From positions 164,395,080 to 164,459,079 of the forward strand of contig NC_081413.1 of NCBI RefSeq assembly GCF_030272615.1: a stretch of DNA of 64,000 nucleotides, written 5' to 3'. The notes beneath the pieces were generated by a model. The model had not been told where the DNA came from and searched no databases. It was given only the letters and a program-made list of their open reading frames with translations. Below, piece after piece: positions 23,224-34,755 of this stretch. Origin of the DNA: Cryptomeria japonica (Eukaryota; Streptophyta; Pinopsida; Cupressales; Cupressaceae). How positions within the stretch are numbered: position 1 is the first letter of the stretch; each line of letters opens with the position of its first letter. The position numbers were made by a program, and so were the translations under genes.

Positions 23224-23908
23224 ACTATCTAGTCTACTACTTGAAACATCTACAGCACATCTGACATCCCCTATTAGAAAACTTGGTCAGTTAGTATCTG
23301 ATGCATCTGATCAAATCAATTCACTTGAAGACGTTGCTCAAACCTATGCTGATAAAAATCACAAGAAGAAGTATGGAGACAAACTTGCAAAGGACATTGA
23401 TACTGGCAAGATGGCTCTGTCACATAATAAAGATTTGTTGAGCAAAGCTATTGAGAAAGGAGGAAAGTATCTTTCTTCTACCTTTAATATTTCATTCTAT
23501 TATTCTGATATCACAAAAATTCAAATAGAAAAAAAGCAAGAGCTAGAAAGGATATGCAATGCATATATCCCACTTCAGGACTCTATATTTTCTTTTAGAA
23601 AATCTATGGATAATTTGCACAACATGTTGGATACTTATGATCATGAGAAGGAAAAGAGACTCTGGTCTCTCAAGGAACTCAAGAGTCTACTCACATCACA
23701 AGTGGACATACTACAGAGAGCCTACTCAAATGCAGAAGCTATCTTGGCAACTCTAGAAACCTGTACACTAGATTCAATGGAATAATTACATACACGGCTT
23801 ATGTCTACAAAAGAGTACACTGAGAATGTGCTAGTGACATGGACAAATGCCATATCACAGTTGAAGTAGAACTTTAATGATATTTTCATGAGACTGGCGA
23901 ATGCATGA
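23224..23908 (+). pseudogene. C2 ORF2, 3' part (after the C3 insertion)
   Basis: Resumes in register after C3 and ends at TGA 23906. Contents: a helical region (DTGKMALSHNKDLLSKAIEK, SFYYSDITKIQIEKKQELER) and a coiled coil (DILQRAYSNAEAILATLE). A TAA (23783) and a TAG (23867) precede the end matched in F at 54461, where the homologous stretch QLKRNFNAIFMRLA is open. Confidence 0.78.
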
Positions 23909-23962
23909 ATTTTGATACAGTGTTTTCAAGTTATTGTTGTATGTGCTAAACACTTTGATACA

Positions 23963-23966
<4 letters not shown>

Positions 23967-24032
<66 letters not shown>
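23967..24032. repeat. (TA)n microsatellite, about 33 units
   Basis: An uninterrupted alternating TA run between C2 ORF2 and the polypurine tracts. F has no such run at the matching place (about 54420-54460 has only ATACATATATAC), so the expansion happened in this copy. Confidence 0.97.
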
Positions 24033-24034
<2 letters not shown>

Positions 24035-24054
24035 TTTTCTAATTTCTCATTGTT

Positions 24055-24218
24055 GTCAAAGGGGGAGTAGAAATATGTATGTGTGTTTTTTGAAAATTTT
24101 GTATAATGTATGCATTAAGGGGGAGCATGTGTATATGTGTAAATTTGTTTTGTATGCACACTTAGCGGTATTACTGTAAAATTTTCTAAGTGTTCACATC
24201 AATACCAAAGGGGGAGAT
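24055..24218 (+). promoter_or_regulatory. Multiple polypurine tracts of C2
   Basis: Three G-rich purine tracts: GTCAAAGGGGGAGTAG (about 24055), TTAAGGGGGAGCATG (about 24116) and CCAAAGGGGGAGAT (24205-24218) directly before the 3' LTR. The first and third have counterparts in C1 and F in the same order. Confidence 0.8.
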
Positions 24219-25331
24219 TGTTGGCTTGATGATGATTGTAATATATTCATCATATGTTATCATTGATGAAGCACATACACACACATATGTTTATATTGTC
24301 TACCAATATAACTTCAAGTTGTTTATACTACAATTGGTATGCTAGAGGTTATACTAAGAGGTTTACTTCTAACCAGTACTTTGTGATAACCGGTATATGC
24401 ATAGAAGACAACCAGTGGATACACATTAGTCGGCATCAAGATGAAGATCAAGTGGAGATCATATCAGGAGATTCAAGGATAATGATTTATATATTTAACT
24501 CTAACTGGTATTGATTATTCCAATCAGTGTTCATTGATTTTGTGATGAGTTACCACAAATCGTGATGAGTTATCCCACCGACAAATTTTGGCGGTATTTT
24601 TGTGATGAATTATGATCACTTGACTAGATACACTGCACATAGGAAATTGTGTTATGATTTCTTTGGGCCGACATGAAATCTTAATGTCTATATATTGACA
24701 TCACAATGAATTATTTCATATGAGTTAAAGTGATATGTTGTGTGTGAAAGACAAAAGAGTTAAGTTACAGAGTATGCTGAAGAGTAGTGTTGAATATGTT
24801 TAGAAGGATCTGATCAAGCAATTATTGTGCTACTCAGTCAAATCAAACCAATCCTATTGTTTTCTAACAATCACGACATAAATCAAATCCCCTAACTGGG
24901 TAAGCTCTAACAAGCTTCTTTGTACAAATCCTCTAATAGGGTGATCCATTAGTTTGGATTCAAAAATCCTCCAGTGAGGTTACTCCTAACAGGGTATAAG
25001 CTTCTAATCAAGATTTGGGATCTCTAACAAGATACACTCCTAGTAGAGCACTTTGTAGACCCTAACCGGTCAGTTATCTATTACTATAGATAGTTAGCTT
25101 GTGAGCTCCATCTCACCGTTGTTTTTACCTATTTGGATTTTCCACATACAAACACTTGTGTTATGGTGGATGTTTTACTTGTTGTGAATGTTGTTATATC
25201 ATTTTGGATTACATGCATTGTGTTTAAAAGTTTTTTTAAGTTCATCTACCGGTTATTATTTGAAGTAGTTCTATTTTTGGTGTCACTGATTCACCCCCCC
25301 CCCCCCCTCTTAGTGCTTTTCAAGTCCATCA
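24219..25331 (+). repeat. 3' LTR of C2
   Basis: 1,113 bp, starts TGTTGGCTTGATGATGATTG, ends CCATCA at 25331, then the duplication GAAAC. The U5 C-tract is at 25285-25308. Confidence 0.94.
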
Positions 25332-28300
25332 GAAACAAGTTTCTTTCCAAGAAAGAAAGCTCTACCAGATGTGCTCTTCTGGTCATCAACATCTCCAGCC
25401 CAATCTGCATCTATATATGCACATAGTGTAAAACCATCATCTTTAGGATACCACAAACCATATTCAATTGTTCCTTGCAAATACCTAAAAATCCTTTTCA
25501 CCATACTCTCATGATTCTCTCTAGGATCACTCTAATATCGTGATATAATAAAAATTGCATTCATTATATCTTGTCTATTCTAAGTCAGATATAACAAACC
25601 TCTAATCATAGACATGTACCTTGTAGGATTTACCAGTGTTGATGCATCTATCTTAGTCAATTTCTCACTTATAACCATAAGAGTACCAACCGGTTTAGAA
25701 TTTTCCATACCAAATTTCTTCAACAACTCCCTAGCATACTTAGTTTGATAGATGAAAATGCCTTTATCAATCTGAGTAATCTACAAACCTAAGAAAAATT
25801 TCATCTCCCCATTCATAGACATCTCAAATTCATTCTTCATATTATCAGAGAATTCCATACATAACGTATCCTCACCTCCAAAATTGATATCATCAACAAA
25901 GACTTCAACAATCAATATGTCATCATCAGTGATCTTATAATATAAATTGTTGTTAGCACTACCTTTAGTGAAACCAAGCTTCAAAATATATTTATACAAT
26001 CTTGCATACAAAGCTCAAGAGCTTTTTTCAATCCATATAAAGCTTTCCTTAACTTGCAAACCGTATTTTTGTCATCTGAAAGTGAAAATCCATTAGGTTG
26101 CTCAATGTAAACTTCCTCTTCAAGATCTTCATTCAGAAATGCACACTTAACATCCATCTGATAAACCTTGTAGTTCTTATGGGCATCATAAGCAAGAAAT
26201 AATCTCACAGCTTCAATCCTATCTACCAAAGAAAAAGTATCACCATAATCAATTCCTTCCTTCTGAGAATATCCTTTACAAACCAATCTAGCCTTATTCC
26301 TCACAACTTGTCCATCTTCATTCAATTTATTCCTAAAAACCCATTTAGTCCCAATAACATTCTTATTTTTTAGGTCAAGGAACTAAATTCCATGTATTAT
26401 TCTTTTCTATCCGATCTAATTCCTCTTCCATAGCTTTCATCAAACATCTTCACATGCTTCAATTACTAATGCCAATTCAACTTGTGAAATTAAACATACC
26501 TCATCAGCTACCAACCTTCTTCTTGTCATCACTCCTTTATTATTGTCTCCAATAATCTGATCTTCTGAATGATTTAACCTAACATACTTAGGAGTCTTCT
26601 GATTTTTGGTTCCTCTACTCTAATCTTCAGTTACTATTGAATTTTTTGATACTATCAGAGTAACTGGTTCAACATTTTGTTCTGGTGTAGGTATGATCAT
26701 TTCCACTATCGGTTCTCTCTCACAAGTTATGATTTGACTTATGTTCATCTCATCCACCTTGACATTAGTACTCTCCACAATTCTCTGTAATCTTTTGTTA
26801 TAACATCTATATGATTTTCTTTCATTAGAATAACCAAGAAATATCCCTTCATCACATCTAGGATCAAAATTTCCATGGAATCATCTCTTGTGATATAGCA
26901 TTTACTACCAAAGATTCCTAAATACTTAACTGTAGGGGTATGACCAAACCATAACTCATAAGGTGTCTTATCAGTGTCTCCTTTGATATGAACTTTGTTG
27001 AATGTGTATTTCGTTGTGCTCACATCTTCTCTCTAGTAGATATGAGGCAAATTATCTTCCATCATCATAGTTCTAGCCGCATATAGGATAGTTATGTTCT
27101 TCCTTTCCACAACTCCATTCTGCTGAGGTGTCTGGGGTGTAGATAATTGTCTCTTTATCCCATTCTTTTCACAATAACTATTAAATCCACTGGATTTGAA
27201 TTCTCCACCCTGATCTGACCTTAAGCATTTAATCTTCAATCCTATCTTTGTCTCAGCTTTAGCTTTAAATATTTTAAACTTTTCAAATGCTTCAGATTTC
27301 TCCCTTAGAAAAGTAACCCACATCATTCTAGAATAGTCATCAATGATTAGAATAAAATATCCATCACCCTGAAAACTTTTGATTCTAGCAGGACCACACA
27401 AATTAGTATGAATAAGATCAAGAACATCATTAGATTTTTCTTGTATACTCTTAAAAGAAGTTCTGACTTTCTTTCCCATTTGACATTCCTTATATACCGG
27501 ATTATAGGGCTTCACAATCTTAGGTATATCTCTAACTGCCTTAGTAGAACTTATCTTTACAATGCAATCAAAATTCACATGACACAACCTCTTATTCCAT
27601 AGCCAACTCTCATAATTTTTTGCAATAAAACATGTCTTCTCACTAGAGTTCAAATGAAAGATGTTACCTTTAGTCTGTGTACCGGTTACAATCTCTAATC
27701 TAGATTTGTTGATAATCTTGTATTTTCCATTCTTGAACTATAACTGAAAACCCTTATCCACCAACTATCCTACAATCAAAATATTATGCCTTAAACCTTT
27801 AAGATAATAACTATTATCAGTATCATGCTTACCATCCAATGATATAGTTCCTCTTCCCTTGATCATGCATGCTTTGTCATCTCCAAATCTAACCAAACCA
27901 TCACCAAATTATTGCAAAGATATAAACTTCATTTTATCTCTAGTCATATGATGTGAACATCCATTGTCTATCACCCATTCATCCTTGTGTTCAACTTTAG
28001 TAGCAAGGGCCTTTTCTTTAGGTACCAGATGATCTTCCTTGATAGCCAAGAATACCCATTCCTTTCCATTGTCGGACCCACTAGATGAATCTTGTGTCGG
28101 TTCATCATCAGAATCAGTTAGACCTTCCTCATCCGCATAGTAACATGATTTGTCTTTGTTCCTCCCATACTTATACTTATTCAGATAATCATGGTTAGGC
28201 CTAAAAGATGTTATATCTCTTTCCTCAAATCTTGAATTCCTTTCAGGACATCTATATGCAAAATGACCTATCTTATTACATGCAAAACATTTAAAAGGTG

Positions 28301-29138
28301 ATTTTCCTTTATACTTACTTCTTGTCGGACCTTTAGGTACTCTTCTAGAAAATAGGGCTTCAAGTTTCTCAAACTCTTCATCTTCTTTCTTCATTTCCTC
28401 TAGTTCCTTAGCATATAAAGCTTTCCAATCACTCTTGCTAGTAGATGACATAGATGCATGAAAAGCAGGTTCAGATTTTGCAACTCCAAAAGGACCAAAT
28501 TCCTCAAGCTCAAAAGCAGATAACTTCCCAACCAAGGTATCCCTATTAATAGATGTGTTTGCCATTGTTCTCAACTCAATAATTGTAGTAGTGTTCATCT
28601 TATAAGCTGGTGGAAAAGCTCTCAATACTTTAGAGACTATTTCATCTTCGCTCAAAGATTCACCACAGCACTAAATTCCCAAAACAATTTTTTTAACTCT
28701 CTCCATAAAATCAATAATCCTTTCATCTTCTTCCATTTTTAGGTTCTCATATCTCACCCGGTAACCATCAAGTTTAGCAATTTTAACAGTAGTGTCACCT
28801 TCATTCAAAGTCTCCAATTTATCCCATATAGCCTTTACAGTTGATTTGTTAGTTAGTCTCATAACTTGCTGATCAGAAAGTGCACACAAAAGGGCTTCTC
28901 TAGCTCTACAATCATTTTCAATGTCCTTATCCAAGCCTGTCAGAGGAGGATTTCTAGATGTCAGATTATGAGGTGTATATCCTTTCTCAATGATCTCCCA
29001 AATCTCCTTACCAAGATATCTCAGATGAGTCTCCATCCGAATCCTCCATACTCTATAATTTGTTCCATTAAGCCTAGGAATTTCTCTCCAGAAAATAGTC
29101 GCAGATGAACTTGATGAACTTGAACTATTAGATGCCAT
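25332..29138 (-). pseudogene. C1 gag-pol (gag, protease, integrase, RT, N-terminal half of RNase H)
   Basis: ATG 29138 (MASNSSSSSSSSATIFWREI). UBN2-type gag with MEEDERIIDFMERVKKIV; a stop near 28671; knuckle CFACNKIGHFAYRC (about 28290); protease WVIDNGCSHHMT, with Asn for the usual Ser after the Asp (about 27975); GAG-pre-integrase LWNKRLCHVNFD; integrase with Asn instead of Asp in HTNLCGP (about 27400), Asp in CLRSDQGGEF (about 27225) and Glu in NGVVERKN (about 27110); RT with [20 protein letters not shown] (about 26250) and catalytic FVDDINF in place of YVDD (about 25890); RNase H start ADWAGDVDDQKSTSGRAFFL (about 25400). The register is kept from gag through integrase; at least two frameshifts lie in the RT part (26.0-26.75 kb). 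C2 then splits RNase H after GKKLVS. Confidence 0.88.
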
Positions 29139-29180
29139 AGAATATTCCTCAAGTGGTTAAGCTTATGCAGAGAGGACCAA

Positions 29181-29192
29181 GCTTTGATACCA
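29181..29192 (-). promoter_or_regulatory. Primer-binding site of C1 (tRNA-iMet, one mismatch)
   Basis: Read on the minus strand TGGTATCAAAGC; the functional site is TGGTATCAGAGC. Two nt separate it from the LTR at 29195. Confidence 0.88.
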
Positions 29193-29194
29193 AT

Positions 29195-29442
29195 TTTTAG
29201 ACAACTTAGATAACCGGTGGACATTTGAGATGGGGGGGGTGAATCAGTTGTCAACAGATTATAGAACTTTAAGCATTAAAACCTTATTACCAGAATACAT
29301 AAACCAAATACTAGAATAGCAGATATAATAGTTAAGCACAAATATAAACCACTAAACATTTACCAACCATCCACAAAAGATAACACCAAGATTTGTACGC
29401 GGAAAACCCGGTAAAGGGAAAAACCACGATGGGAAGCCAACC
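29195..29442 (-). repeat. 5' LTR of C1, U5 part left of element D
   Basis: Aligns with 9241-9470 of the 3' LTR, including GGGGGGGGTGAATCAGTTGT (about 29233) and CCAAGATTTGTACG. It stops at GGGAAGC-CAACC, where D is inserted. Confidence 0.9.
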
Positions 29443-29544
29443 TGTTATGCCCTACATACCTAGCCCCATTAGTTTTCTTATCTTGAAAATATTGGTCCCC
29501 CCTTTTTTCTTTTATTTTCTTTTTGTAGATTTTTTTTTTATTTT

Positions 29545-30830
29545 TTGCCTTAACGCCTCGGAACCCCAGAGTCTCGAGGTTTCATTTTCCTATCTTTGAA
29601 GTCCTATCCCAAAACCCCAGAGTTCTGAGGTAGGCACTTGTTTTCTGTTGTGTTCTTACCTTGGAACTCCGGAGTTTCGAGGTAGGCTTTTGTTTCTTGC
29701 GTTGGTCATGACCTTGGAACCCTGGAGTCCTAAAGTCGTGCCTTGTCTCTTTTTTTTGTTGAAGCCTTGGAATTCTGAGTTCTTCATGTTTTGTCATTAG
29801 TCACTTCGAAACCCCAGAGTCTCAAAATTGTTTTGTTTCTTTTTCTTTTTCCACCTCGGAACCCCGGAGTCCCAAGGTGCCCCTGCTTGTTTTTTTACCT
29901 CAAAAGTCCAGAACCCTAGAGTTCCGAGGTCTGTTTGTGGTTTTCTTGTGTTTCACTTTGGAAGTTCAGAACCTTGGACTCCCGAGGTGTGTTTGGATTT
30001 TCTTTTTTTTTCACCTCAAAATTCCGGAACCCCAGACTCCTGAGGTCATGTTTAAGGCAACTGTACGGATGGAATGTCGGGGGTATAAATAGAGGAAATG
30101 AACTTTTTTTGAGCTCATTTGTGCATTCAAGTTTCTAACTTCCTATCTCTACCTCCCGACTTCGTACCTCCTTATCATCGAGTTTTCGAGGGTTTTTTCC
30201 CGCCAAGTTGGTAGATTGTTTTTCCCTCTTTGTGTTTTCTTGTTTAGATCTTCTAGTTTGTAGCTTAGATTTTCTTTTTTGAGGTTTTTCTCATTTTATG
30301 TGTTCGGGTTCTTCCTATGTCCCTTAGGGTTTTCCAACACCAAAACCCTAGAAACCTGGAGTTTCGAGCTCAGTATTAATTTTCACCTCGAAACCCTAGA
30401 GTCCCGAGGTTGATTTTTTTTGGGTCGTGCTTTTACCCCAGATTTTTGGATCCCCAGAATTCCAGACCATCCCTTTTTGACCCGTCGAATGAACTACTCA
30501 CCTCAGAACCTTGGAACCTTGGAGTTTTGAGGTTCTTCCCTCTTAGGCCATTGTTTTAACTCGAAACCCCAAAGTTCTGAAACATCTTTTGGGCCGTCAT
30601 TTGAACTCAGATCCCTGAAGTACCGAATGAGTTGTGCTAACTTAGTCCACCCCAGAACCCCGAAGTTCCAGGTTTATTATTTTAATCTTGTCCTACCTTG
30701 GAACCCCAAAGTTCTAGACTCCATTGTTTTGGTCCACCCTAGAACCTCAAAACCCCAAAGTTTCGAGCCATGTTATTTTAGCCCATCCTTACCTCGGAAC
30801 CTCGGAAGCCCAGAGTTCTAAGGTCAGTTA
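29545..30830. repeat. Array of about 20 imperfect palindromes, spacing about 45-60 bp
   Basis: Degenerate copies of CCTCGGAACCCCGGAGTTCCGAGGT, in which CCTCGGAAC pairs with GTTCCGAGG around a CCCGGA centre. Good copies are near 29552, 29660, 29854, 29898, 29955, 30014, 30383, 30500 and 30791; others are weaker. T-rich spacers separate them. About ten copies precede the TATA box at 30084 and about ten follow it. Each copy could form a stem-loop in RNA or single-stranded DNA. Confidence 0.85.
30084..30092 (+). promoter_or_regulatory. TATA box of element D
   Basis: GGGGTATAAATAGAGG is a strong plant TATA context, followed at about 30 bp by GCTCATTTGTGC. It marks the probable promoter of the D transcript, about 880 bp before its long frame. 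Confidence 0.7.
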
Positions 30831-30972
30831 TTTTAGAAAGATTTTTTTACCCCATAGCCTTGAAGTGGGTGATATAATTAATATATTTAATGATGTGATA
30901 GGCTAATTTGTGGTTCTTTCTTGCAGATCAAAAAAATAGATAAACCCAACCTCCAACAAGAAAGGCAAGGAA

Positions 30973-33900
30973 TTGGATAGACTCCCTGCAACCATGAAGT
31001 ACCATTATCGGGGGAAGGTTTATGTTTCAAAACTGGATGATCAAATCAAATGGGTAACTGACACAAAGGTGGGACATGTTGAATTAGAGGATATTAGAAC
31101 ACAATTGGATAAACCTAGGCTAGAGGCTCCTTATAGGAGAATCAAGAGATCAGGGCTAGTGGAAGCAACTGTTTTCCCTCAATCTATCCAAGCCCCCAAA
31201 TTCATTATGACCATTGCATAATTCTACAATGCAGACACTAGGAAGTGCACAGATGCCTAAGGAAGGATAGTAATAGATTTATTTGCTGATATGTTGGGAT
31301 TTGTGTTTGGTATTCCTTCAAGAGAGGAAGAGATGTTGTTGACAACTAAGGAAGAAGTTGTTGAAGTATGGGATGGGTATATTGCTCCAAGAAAAAGGCA
31401 TATGAATGAAAATTGGCTCAAGGAGGAGAGGAAAATAGGATTGAAATCCAATGGCATTCTAAGGGCTGATTTCAAGGAGCCACAATGTGACCTAATTATT
31501 ATGTTGAGCAAGGCCTTTGGCAAGACAAATTATCGACATTTCCACCCATGGATGTTTCACTACATGACTACTATTCTGATTGGAAAGAAATATTTTGATT
31601 GGGCTCAAATCCTCTCCGACAATATACATAAGCAATTGGTTGATGTGCATAGAATGAAGAAATTCTTCTTCACCTCATATGTTGTCTGGGTAGCTGCTCA
31701 AGCGAGAAAATTTCTTGGGTTGCAAACAAATGGCCAGCTCAGAGATGAGGAAGGACAAAAGAAGGTGTGGGAGTATTACACCCAACTCCCTCTAGGCAAT
31801 GCAAAGGCACATTACAAAAGAATAAATGATGCCTTACTTTTCCTTGTCATCATCAAACTCATAGGTGATATAGGTTATAGAATAAGCCCAGAAGCCATGG
31901 CAATAATTAGGGAATGGGCGTGTTGGTTCATTCAGAACCAACGTTCCACATATATTAGGGTCAGTGGATTCACAGGGAGCCCTATATTGCTACCAAGATA
32001 TTGTAATGATTGCATTATATTATTAGAGTATGTAAGGTAGATGCTTAGGTTAGAATCACTTTTGTCTTCAAAACATAAGGCAGGTTTGAATTTTTTAGTT
32101 TATATTGGTTACTTTTCCTAGTCCAAGATTCAGCTGGCTAAGACAGTAGAGTAGGAGTTACAAGATTTAAATTTAAAATAATTCAGTTATGCTCAAGAAT
32201 ATTATGACCCATACAAAAAACTAAAGAAAATAATGCCAAAGGCATATGAGGGGCATAAGTCAAGATTGGAGGATTTTTGGGCCAAACTCCAAGACAATTT
32301 TGAAGTCAGAGAGAAAAAGTATTCTAGGCTCTCAGTTCTGCAAATAAGGAATTTTAAAATAGAGACTAATCTCCCTAAATAATTAAGGGATGATGGTGAT
32401 TTATTAGACCCTACATATAAGGAACAATAAATTGATAAGAATCCCCTCTCTCCAATCGGATGGTTGGGGAATGAAGAGGTGGATATAGATAGAGTAACTC
32501 AAACTATTATAGATAGAACTAGGTAGTGGCTAAGTTTGAGGGTTAGGCCGAGCACTTCAAAGGGGAAGAAAAAGGAATCAACCTCCGATGTTCCTCAGTC
32601 AAGGGCTCATAAAGAGTATGCCTGCAAGACAAGGTCTATCTCTAGAAAGAATACGTCTATGGACCCAGAAGAGGTTGCACAACCTAAAGAAAGTACTGAG
32701 GAACTCCTCAAGCAAGTCAAGAAGAAAATGAGGAAGGCCAAAATTTTCAAGAAGGCTACTGATTTTGGAGTTAGAGAAGGGTTAGTAGCTATGCCATTGG
32801 TAGAGGTACATCCCGTTAGGGCAGCAATTGGGAAAAGGCCAAGAGAGGGCACTCGGGAGGAAGATGAACAATAGAAAGTTGATGAAAGTACACAACCTCC
32901 TCCTGATACGAAAAGTACATCTACTCAGCCCCCGCCAATAGCAACCACACAAGCTCCAATTTTAACATCAACTAGTACAACCCCTCTGCCAACACCATCT
33001 GATATTTTCATAACAACATCAAAAATGTTACCTCAAGTAACCATAGTATTGACTCTTGTTGTAGAAAATATAAGCATTCATAAGATTGAGTCATATTCTA
33101 ACCAAGAAGATGAGCAACTTGTGGAATAGTTGGTACAAAGAAGGAATGAAGAGAAGAAAGAAAAGAAGTTTACCAAGCTCAAGAAATAGGTACCGATTGA
33201 CCCCATGAACATTGATGAACAAGGTCTCCTAGTTGAGCAGCCACTTGGAGGAGAGAGGGCACAAATTGAGCTTGAGGATTAACAAGATGAAAGATTGGTC
33301 TTAACTCCAAAGGACCAAGAAGTTCTACTAAAAGAGATAGCTTTCAAGTAAGGTATGGAGGAAATAGATAAAGGTGGTAGGGAGGTTAAAGAAGAGATAA
33401 GTGATAGGTTAGGAGAGTTGCATAAGCAACAGTAGTTGAATATTGATGTCACTCTTTGAACTGCCCAAATTCCACCGGCTACATCAACCTGAGATATTCA
33501 AACCTAGGAGCAAGTTGGAGAGGAGAAAGATGAAGCAGAAGAGCAGTCAAACATACACGTGGTGACTACTGACATCATGCCACATGAAGGTAAAAAGGAT
33601 AAGGATGTGCCACAATGGCTAAACTTCACCTTCGAGAAGAAGAAGAAATTTGTGCTACCAAAGGTTACACTACAATAGGCCATGACTGAAGAACCACGGA
33701 AAACAAAGAAGGCAAAGATAGTGCATCATTTGTCAAGGACAAGTTCTGGTGAAGTGATTGTTGATGTAGTAGTTCCAACACAAGTTGAAGCTCAAGACTC
33801 CCCAAAATACTAGGTGTCATAGGTCAAATTGGGTAAACAGACCAAGTGGGGAAAGCTAGATACATTGGAACATGCTACTAGTGTCATCAAGGGCTGAATA

Positions 33901-34755
33901 GAAAAGGAGCACATCTCCCATTTAGAGGTCAATGCACATCTGGAAGAATATAAGTAGCTATTGGTAGAGATGGGCAAGCCCCTAGATACATGTATAGATG
34001 ATAACCTACCTTCAACCTCATCACTCCCAAAAGGAGATATAAAATCACTGGTTGAAGTAAGACGGGTGGAAGCTACAACAAAGGCATGGGTACAAACAAA
34101 TGCCTCTAAAATTAGATTATTCTTGTAAAACACCATGAGAGAATATGAAAAGGCCATGCAGGTTAGAGGAGCATTAGCTTCTTGTTCTCAGCAGTGGGAG
34201 CGAAAGCTCAACATTTTTGGCAAACAGTTTCAAGTTTTGAATAAAGTTTTGAATCTTGGGGAAGAGGTTATAGTAAGAGAAGACCTCTTAGGCGGAGATA
34301 GTTGTAAAAATTTGCAATTCTACATATACATTTTGGAGTTGAAGATCAAAATGCTTCAATAGTATGGGAAAGATATAACAGGTATTTGGTCTCACCTTCT
34401 TAGTGTAGTAGAGAAGTACTAGAATTTTGTAGGGCAGTTGTTAGGAATTTTGGGGCTTGATATAACCAGTGTTGGACATATGGAGGAGGACAAGGTACTT
34501 TGCCAATGGGATGTATATGAGGCACATTAGTTTGTATCTCCTGCTCAGTTTGATGTTGTGTTAATGGATAGGTATGCGTATTTGATAACTCAGTGTCAAC
34601 ATGTCATAGAAATAGTAGAAGAGTTGGAAGGTGGAAGAAAGAATGCGGAGGAGATTTTGAGGAAGTACAAGTTCAGAATCAAACATGTTGCTAACCCTCC
34701 TACTGAAGTGATTGCATGTATCATTAGCAACTACAAGACCTATAAAAAGAAGTGA
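30973..34755 (+). pseudogene. D ORF: large protein of unknown function
   Basis: A single register from about 30940 (first ATG 30994, MKYHYRGKVYVSKLDDQI) to TGA 34753, about 1,260 codons, broken by many in-frame stops. Residues up to about 360 look globular and helical (APKFIMTIA, then a stop and FYNADTRKCTDA; LFADMLGFVFGIPSREEE; FHPWMFHYMTTILIGKKYFDW; FFFTSYVVWVAAQARKFLGL). A basic region follows (about 32540-32870, KKKMRKAKIFKKATDFG), then Pro/Thr-rich and Glu/Lys-rich segments, then a helical C-terminus. No RT, integrase, protease or knuckle is visible. The order globular helical domain, basic linker, charged middle, coiled C-terminus resembles C2/F ORF2, without sequence identity I can see. 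Membership of the plant transposon-associated domain family is possible. Confidence 0.65.

Larger units (their letters stand above)
11229..25331 (+). mobile_element. Element C2: non-autonomous copia-type LTR element with two novel ORFs
   Basis: Perfect target duplication GAAAC (11224-11228 and 25332-25336). It has LTRs of 1,127 and 1,113 bp beginning TGTTGGCTTGATGATG, an iMet PBS, ORF1 (coiled coil plus four zinc knuckles), ORF2 (about 1,045 codons, unknown), a TA microsatellite, polypurine tracts and the 3' LTR. No protease, integrase, RT or RNase H of its own is present; those found inside it belong to the nested C3 element. Without C3 it is about 7.49 kb. By eye the two LTRs differ at about 8% of the first ~220 bp, mostly transitions, so the insertion is old. 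It shares the whole layout with element F (53136-60490). Confidence 0.93.

Noticed and set aside
23934-24179. 81-codon frame over the TA microsatellite
   Set aside because: Its (IY)n sequence comes directly from the TA repeat.
29545-30830. Interpretation of the palindromes as MITEs or tRNA-like genes
   Set aside because: Units are about 25 bp with T-rich spacers, have no target duplications, and do not fold into a tRNA cloverleaf.
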